A stretch of DNA of 64,000 nt. Origin: Chthonomonas sp. UBA2785. GTDB taxonomy: Bacteria > Armatimonadota > Fimbriimonadia > Fimbriimonadales > Fimbriimonadaceae. Shown here piece by piece: positions 59,025 to 64,000 of this stretch. The first letter of the stretch is position 1. Each line of letters starts with the position of its first letter. The stretch covers positions 1,343 to 65,342 of the forward strand of contig DEIB01000052.1 of assembly GCA_002352215.1 (NCBI GenBank), written 5' to 3'. The notes under the pieces are model-generated. The model saw nothing but the letters and a program-made list of their open reading frames with translations. It had not been told where the DNA came from and did not search any database. The translations under genes and the position numbers were made by a program.

Positions 59025-61654
59025 AAACTAACCGCCTCAAGCGCGGGGCCGCCCTCATCTATGTTGCGGCCACCGGCACGGGTGTGACGCTCATGCTCGG
59101 CGGATTGACCATGTTCACAGCCGAAGCCTCGCGCAAGGATCATTTGACGACGGAATCGGTCATTATTCGTGCGGATAGCGATGGACTGTTTGAGAAGGGG
59201 CGCCTCATAGTACGAGAGACCTCTTACACCATAAATCCAATTGACGAATTGAATTTGGAAGTTGAAGGGACAAACGACGGGGTTGCTGCCAAAACCACCA
59301 TGACCGACCTCATCATGTCTGACCGGCCTCTAACCGTTCTTGAAACCGGCCTGATCCCCTTCGAGCTAACAAACCGGCAGGGGCTTACGGGAGTGTACGT
59401 CGAGCCCATCAGCGATGCTCTTTACTTGGCTAGGGTGAAGCAGCTTGTGCTCGGGCTGCCACTGGGTGATGCCGCCGCTTTTCCGTTCCCAGCAGATGAA
59501 CTGCAGGTCGCCCAAAACAATGGGTACCAGTGGGTGCGGGGCGGAAAGATGCAAACCTTGCGGACTGGGGTGAATGGCACCAATACGGCGACATATCGAG
59601 GGTCGCGCCGCTCGAACCAACAGGTCACGGATCTCGATCCCGTAAAGCGCCGCATTCGGGCCAAAACCATGTTCTCGGAAATGCCCGGCAGTGTGAAGCT
59701 GGCCACAGCCGTTCAAGGCGACAAGAGCCTGTACAGCCGCAACCGAGTCGTCGGCGTTCCTTACGCTTTCACGGACTCAATTTCCAAGCTAAGTGTTCGA
59801 TCTTACGCATGGAAAGGAACCGGCCCCACGGCTATCGCTCACATGGATCTTAAGGTAGGCACCCCACGACCCAGCTCCGTTTCCGAAGGGCTCGTGGAGT
59901 CAAGGCTGGGGCCGCAAGGCTTCCCGATTGCTACGACCACGGCGCGCCACAGCGTTTCACCCGCTACTCAATATCGCGCGTTCTCACCGACCACCTACGA
60001 GCTATTGTGGTGGCGACAAGGCCAATCAGGCACGCGCTTCGTAGACGCTCCCACCACAAGTCAGACGTCCGTGCCGTTCAACTGGGCTGCACAGAGCCTG
60101 CCCAACGACGTACAGAACAACCCGCAGTACCGAATGGTTCACCTTTCAGGGGCCTTCGATATTGCCTCCATCAATGAGCGAGCCGCACTGACGATGAGCC
60201 TCACCGCAGAGGACGATGCCTGGGTGTTTATCAATGGGCAGTTAGCAATGGATATGGGTGGGCTCCACTCCACCATGACCTCGACCCGGCTCAACCGGAA
60301 CCCTGTAGTCGTCGGCAGAAACCGAATTGACATCTTCCATGCCAACCGGGGTGGGACGAGTACGCTTGGCTTTAACACCAACACGATTCTCTCGCCCGAA
60401 GCACCGTTCCCATTGGTCACCGACAACGCGTTTGACACCCTGGGAGCCACTATTGTGGGCGGCGCGATCAGTACACACTCGGAAGTCGTGGACGGCGGGC
60501 AATTGGACGCGGACACCGTGGCCGTCACGCTCAACCCGCCGGGCAACACAAGCTCCTCGTATTCGCTGACTTATGATGCGAACTCGGTGACTGGGATGAC
60601 GGGTAAGAAGTTCAGCACCGCATCGGTCAGCGTGAGCATCCATAGTTCGGCGTGGGCGGCCATCCAAGATGTTGTCCAGATCAGCACGGGGCAAACCCAG
60701 CCCGAGCTTGTGCTCCAGGCCTACCAACGAGACCTGAGCACCGACGCCTGGCGGCCCGTGCCGGTGACGATTGGCCAGGTTTCGACCAACGGTTCGTACA
60801 AACGCCTGACCTTGATGACCGATTCTGAGGCCCTCACGGATCGCTATGTGAGCTTGGTATTCAATCCTGATCTCGCCAAGATCGAGTCAGCAGTTAAGGT
60901 GAACCACGTGGCCTTTGCCCACCGTGTGGGTGATCGGGCCTTACCGCTACTCCTCACTCCTCCCACCACGGGAACAGCTGACTTTCTGTTTTCGGTAGGC
61001 GGCGAACTGCATGTTCAAGACCTCGGTTCGACGGCGGGAAGTATCTTTGCCAATAAACTCAAGATCACGGGTTCCCCGTGGACTGTCACGGGCAACGTGA
61101 ATGTGAAAGACAGTGCTGCCTCATTTGCCACCAATCCTCTCCTCACCATCGTGAATGGTCGGCTGAGAGCGGCGACGCACTCTCCGGTCCCGTTTGTGCT
61201 CAACCGCACTTCCTTTGAAATGAATGCGAACGCACAGATGACTGGAAACGTGACGCTGACTGGGGTCCTCAACCCACCGGCGGGTGAATCGAACGTGGCC
61301 CTGTTGATTGAAGGCAATGCGACCGTGGACAACTTGTCAATCCCGAGCGGAGGCACGATTTTCGTCACCGGGGACCTGACGATCCTGAACTCGGTCACAA
61401 CAGACCCCAACCGCAATATTCAGTGGTTGGTGAAGAAGTCGATCACGATTCCGGACACGGCCGCATCGGGGCTGTCACTTCAGCGCCAGATTCTGTGCGC
61501 GGAGGGCGACATTAATATCCAGCGACCCATCGTGTTCTCGGGGGCCATGAAGACCAATAGGAATCTGACCTGGTTCGGCCAAACCGGATTCGCCGGAGGC
61601 GGGGGCGCCTTTGCTCCGCTGGACATGAATGGCGGCGGGTTCTCGCTCGACTAG
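59021..61654 (+). CDS. Large PilX-like surface protein with fibro-slime domain
   Basis: An 877-residue protein. The N-terminus MKTNRLKRGAALIYVAATG with a membrane helix resembles PilX. Around residues 360-430 lies a fibro-slime/PA14-like segment: MVHLSGAFDIASINERA, LTAEDDAWVFINGQLAMDMG, GGLHS. The C-terminal third (from about 660) looks like a right-handed beta-helix with repeated GNVTLTGVL and GTIFVTGDLTI. This fits a pilus-tip or sheath adhesin carried by the two minor pilins. The start is GTG, overlapping the previous stop. Confidence 0.78.
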   Translation: MKTNRLKRGAALIYVAATGTGVTLMLGGLTMFTAEASRKDHLTTESVIIRADSDGLFEKGRLIVRETSYTINPIDELNLEVEGTNDGVAAKTTMTDLIMSDRPLTVLETGLIPFELTNRQGLTGVYVEPISDALYLARVKQLVLGLPLGDAAAFPFPADELQVAQNNGYQWVRGGKMQTLRTGVNGTNTATYRGSRRSNQQVTDLDPVKRRIRAKTMFSEMPGSVKLATAVQGDKSLYSRNRVVGVPYAFTDSISKLSVRSYAWKGTGPTAIAHMDLKVGTPRPSSVSEGLVESRLGPQGFPIATTTARHSVSPATQYRAFSPTTYELLWWRQGQSGTRFVDAPTTSQTSVPFNWAAQSLPNDVQNNPQYRMVHLSGAFDIASINERAALTMSLTAEDDAWVFINGQLAMDMGGLHSTMTSTRLNRNPVVVGRNRIDIFHANRGGTSTLGFNTNTILSPEAPFPLVTDNAFDTLGATIVGGAISTHSEVVDGGQLDADTVAVTLNPPGNTSSSYSLTYDANSVTGMTGKKFSTASVSVSIHSSAWAAIQDVVQISTGQTQPELVLQAYQRDLSTDAWRPVPVTIGQVSTNGSYKRLTLMTDSEALTDRYVSLVFNPDLAKIESAVKVNHVAFAHRVGDRALPLLLTPPTTGTADFLFSVGGELHVQDLGSTAGSIFANKLKITGSPWTVTGNVNVKDSAASFATNPLLTIVNGRLRAATHSPVPFVLNRTSFEMNANAQMTGNVTLTGVLNPPAGESNVALLIEGNATVDNLSIPSGGTIFVTGDLTILNSVTTDPNRNIQWLVKKSITIPDTAASGLSLQRQILCAEGDINIQRPIVFSGAMKTNRNLTWFGQTGFAGGGGAFAPLDMNGGGFSLD

Positions 61655-61704
61655 TCCAATTCTTGCCTGGTAACCCTACGGGGATTGCCAAGTCAAGCCG
61701 ATAT

Positions 61705-61737
61705 CAATCCTGGAGCAGACCATCTGCTCTGGGATTG
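61705..61737 (+). terminator. Hairpin between the pilin operon and the HD-GYP gene
   Basis: A 15-base-pair stem with two G-U pairs (61705-61719 with 61723-61737, loop CCA) is followed by TTCATTT. It lies 50 bases after the pilin-operon stop, and its right arm ends seven bases before the ATG at 61745. It may terminate the pilin mRNA or cover the ribosome site of the next gene. Confidence 0.55.
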
Positions 61738-61744
61738 TTCATTT

Positions 61745-62995
61745 ATGGACTTGATGGGAATGGCAGGCTGGGCACTGGCGCTGGTGGGCGTCGGATGGGC
61801 GATCACAAGTTCGGTACATGCCAAACGAGCCCGAAACGAACACAGTCGTGAACGCCAAGCCAACGATACATTCCTGCACGCCAGCCACGTCATCAGTGAG
61901 TTCAATGCGAACGGTACGGCTCTGGCCGAGGCCCTCCGCGCCATGGTCACCGCCGCCGGAGCCGATTCCGGCTACATCATGCTGTTCGACCGTAACCAGC
62001 CGAACAAGCTGACCACCCAGGCGGTGTACTCATTTGATGACAACGACATCTTCCCCACCACCACTCTCATTGGCGAAGGCTTAGCCGGTACGGTGGCCCA
62101 CTCGGGTCAGCCGGCGCACTTCACGCGCAACGGCGGCACGGATGTGCTGCACGAACTCCCCAACGACACCACCGCCGCGATCGCCACGCCCATTCGCAAC
62201 CGGTTGTTCCGAGACCAAGACCTGCGCACGAGCGACGTGGTCGGCGTTCTCGTCCTGATTTCGAAGCAGAAGAAGATGACGTTCCAAGGTGAGCGTCTCG
62301 ATACCATTACGGCCTTAGGCGCGCTGCTCTCAATGGCCGTCTCCAGCCACTGGATTGGCACGCACCACCGCCGCACGCTGCTCGACACGCTCGTGCTCAT
62401 GGCGTCGACGCTCGAATCCCGAGACCGCTATATGTCCGGTCGTTCGCAACGCCTTTGCGATCTCTCGCTGTTGCTTGGACGCAAGTTCGGCATGAGTGAT
62501 GAAGCTCTCGAAGAACTCCGCCTCGGCATGTTGCTGCAAGACATCGGCAGTATCAAAGTTCCCGATGCGATTCTGCATAAGTCGGGCCGGCTGACGAGCG
62601 AAGAATTTGAACTGCTGAAGCAGCACACCACCTTTGGCCACGAAGTGTGCCGCCGGTTGATGATGCCGCGCGGGGTGCTGACGATTGTCCGAAATCACCA
62701 CGAACGCCTGGACGGCACCGGCTACCCGGACCAACTGAAAGGCGAGCAGATGCCCCTGGCCTTGCGCATTGCGGCCCTCGCCATTGCCTTCGACGCGATG
62801 GCCTCCCCGCGTGCCTTCCGAACGGCCCTCGACCTTGACGAAATCCTCGCTCAGTTGAACCTGGAAGCTGGTACCCACTTCGACGCCGTGGTGGTGCAAA
62901 CCCTGCGTGAAAGCGTCCACGACGAAGATTTCCAACGCATTTACCCTGCGCTCGTGACTACGGTTGACCGGCGCGCCTCGGACCTCGCCGCATGA
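61745..62995 (+). CDS. GAF and HD-GYP domain protein with altered HD motif
   Basis: A 416-residue protein. A membrane helix opens it (MAGWALALVGVGWAITS). A GAF domain follows (about 45-195, ADSGYIMLFDRNQ, IGEGLAGTVAHSG). The HD-GYP domain (about 210-400) has HHERLDGTGYP with Gly326-Tyr327-Pro328. The HD motif is changed: LLQDIGS, with Gln265 in place of the metal-binding His before Asp266, and Ser in place of Lys. Cyclic-di-GMP hydrolysis may be lost or reduced, so a binding or signalling role is possible. The start is uncertain (TTG at 61685, ATG at 61745 or 61754). The stop overlaps pilM by four bases. Confidence 0.82.
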   Translation: MDLMGMAGWALALVGVGWAITSSVHAKRARNEHSRERQANDTFLHASHVISEFNANGTALAEALRAMVTAAGADSGYIMLFDRNQPNKLTTQAVYSFDDNDIFPTTTLIGEGLAGTVAHSGQPAHFTRNGGTDVLHELPNDTTAAIATPIRNRLFRDQDLRTSDVVGVLVLISKQKKMTFQGERLDTITALGALLSMAVSSHWIGTHHRRTLLDTLVLMASTLESRDRYMSGRSQRLCDLSLLLGRKFGMSDEALEELRLGMLLQDIGSIKVPDAILHKSGRLTSEEFELLKQHTTFGHEVCRRLMMPRGVLTIVRNHHERLDGTGYPDQLKGEQMPLALRIAALAIAFDAMASPRAFRTALDLDEILAQLNLEAGTHFDAVVVQTLRESVHDEDFQRIYPALVTTVDRRASDLAA

Positions 62996-64000
62996 TGAAG
63001 AATCCTCAGCTCATTGGTCTGGAACTGGGGGCTCACGCCCTCAAAATGGTGCGGATTGAATCGCAGCGGCGAAGCAACATCCTTACCGGCGCGTGGCGCA
63101 TACCCACCGGCGGCGCGATGGATTGGCGTCGTGCGGACTTCAAGTCGCCCGTGTTTCAGGCGCTGAAAGCGGATCTTGCGCGCCAAGGGTTGAAGGGACA
63201 GGATGTTTGCTTTAGCCTCCCGCCCGAGCACACCGTGCTGCGATGGATGGATTTTGAAGGCATCGAGGAAGCCGACTGGAAGGATGCGGCCGCCCACCGA
63301 CTGCGCAAGTTCATGGATGAAAGCCAGGCCTGGGAAGTGGCCATTGGCACCGAACCCGACCCGTTGACCAACGAGCGCCTGGTGACAGCGATGCCGCGCG
63401 ACCTCGTGTTTCAATACGCCGATGCCGTCGCAGGCCTGGGATTGAACCCCGTGGCCGCCGAACCCGAATCCACGGCCATTCTTCGCATTGGAGGCTCGGT
63501 CCTGCGTCGCCGCAGTCCGCTCCTGCGCGATGGTGCGGCCGTGATCCTTGACATTGGCTATCAACGCACGCGCATTGACATGATCCGGGATGACAAGATC
63601 GAATTCACTCGCGAGTTTCGATTTGGCTCCCACCTTTTGATTAAATCCATCGCCAAGGAACTTGTTCTCACGGAAGAAGAAGCCGCCCAGACCTTGGAAC
63701 ACTCAAGCGCGGCACTCAGCAGCCGAGGCTGGCTCCAGATCCCGACCCCGGGTGGCCTCGCCCAAATTGACGCCAACCCGCACTTGCAGATTTTGGTGCG
63801 CGAAACCGGCCGTCTCGTCCGGTATTTCCGTTCCATCTACCCCGAACGCAGCTACGCCGGCACGGTGGCCAGCCTGTTGGTCACGGGGGGCTTGGCCGGG
63901 CTCAGCGGCATTTGCGAGTACGTGGAGCGTGCGCTCCAAATCGAATCCTGCCTCGTCGATCCGCTTTCAGTCGTGCGCATTGACCTTACGGAAGAGCAAT
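62992..64000 (+). CDS. pilM: PilM, type IV pilus inner-membrane platform protein (3' end outside window)
   Basis: The first 336 residues of an actin-like ATPase-fold protein. LIGLELGAHALKMVRIE is the PilM/FtsA nucleotide-fold start, DVCFSLPPEHTVLRWM and GAAVILDIGYQRTRIDM the second phosphate-binding region, and SLLVTGGLAGLSG the adenosine loop. PilM binds the N-terminal tail of PilN on the cytoplasmic face. pilN, pilO and pilP would be expected beyond the right edge. The ATG overlaps the HD-GYP gene stop, so the two are coupled, which suggests the HD-GYP-like protein acts in pilus control. Confidence 0.9.
   Translation, partial: MMKNPQLIGLELGAHALKMVRIESQRRSNILTGAWRIPTGGAMDWRRADFKSPVFQALKADLARQGLKGQDVCFSLPPEHTVLRWMDFEGIEEADWKDAAAHRLRKFMDESQAWEVAIGTEPDPLTNERLVTAMPRDLVFQYADAVAGLGLNPVAAEPESTAILRIGGSVLRRRSPLLRDGAAVILDIGYQRTRIDMIRDDKIEFTREFRFGSHLLIKSIAKELVLTEEEAAQTLEHSSAALSSRGWLQIPTPGGLAQIDANPHLQILVRETGRLVRYFRSIYPERSYAGTVASLLVTGGLAGLSGICEYVERALQIESCLVDPLSVVRIDLTEEQ

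Overview
The window reads as GC-rich chromosomal DNA from a free-living, saccharolytic Gram-negative-type bacterium. Several traits occur together: secreted proteins with C-terminal VPEP sorting tails (PEP-CTERM), pseudopilins with FTLIELLVVIAIIAILA leaders beside sugar genes, LacI-family repressors next to glycosidases, BTAD/TPR regulators, and DUF1080 and GHL10-type hydrolases. This combination best fits Armatimonadota, class Fimbriimonadia. Planctomycetota-like lineages are a weaker alternative. The assignment is inference; no rRNA gene is present. No insertion sequence, prophage or CRISPR array was seen, coding is dense, and no gap between genes exceeds 300 bases.

Layout. (1) 1-9033, an alpha-glucan locus: LacI repressor, secreted GH13 and pseudopilin on the minus strand, a GH31 alpha-glucosidase, then a divergent PEP-CTERM protein and a second secreted GH13. 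A LacI-type palindrome (GAATACGTATTC, 3318) recurs with one mismatch at 5857. (2) 9057-13168, housekeeping: an Arg/Gly/Asp-repeat protein, a CHMI-like tautomerase, an AI-2E-family membrane protein and the CCA-adding enzyme. (3) 13285-22288: tRNA-Ala(GGC), then a tightly overlapped operon of E1 alpha/beta dehydrogenase, SDR, VOC protein, an unexported binding protein, a Gfo/Idh/MocA oxidoreductase and a complete CUT2 sugar ABC importer. (4) 22392-25613: a small membrane protein, a DUF6884 remnant, and a lectin-fold PEP-CTERM protein divergent from a BTAD regulator. (5) 25642-35400, a beta-glucan-type locus: secreted GH2-like glycanase, LacI repressor, pseudopilin, small membrane protein, a binding-protein/permease fusion, a second permease, GH1 beta-glucosidase and a PEP-CTERM protein. 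It carries exact GAAACGTTTC operators at three promoters. (6) 35527-42545: DUF6265 protein, a second BTAD regulator facing a PEP-CTERM gene, a chimeric gene built from two neighbours, a GyrI-like protein, a lipoprotein and a secreted beta-propeller. (7) 42743-51926: further secreted hydrolases (two alpha/beta-hydrolases, one carrying a CBM9-like domain, DUF1080, GHL10-like, GH2). (8) 51933-57183: a hydroxyproline-degradation operon leading to 2-oxoglutarate. (9) 57252-64000: minor pilins, a large PilX-like protein with a fibro-slime domain, a GAF/HD-GYP protein with a changed HD motif, and PilM running off the right edge.

How it works together (inference): two LacI repressors appear to control separate glucan systems. 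In each, an extracellular glycanase, a pseudopilin and a PEP-CTERM surface protein belong to the same regulon. Only the second system brings its own importer and cytoplasmic glycosidase. The most unusual items are the binding-protein/permease fusion, the shared LacI operators, the in-frame chimeric gene at 38961-39440, the two BTAD/PEP-CTERM gene pairs, and the altered HD-GYP protein beside the pilus genes.
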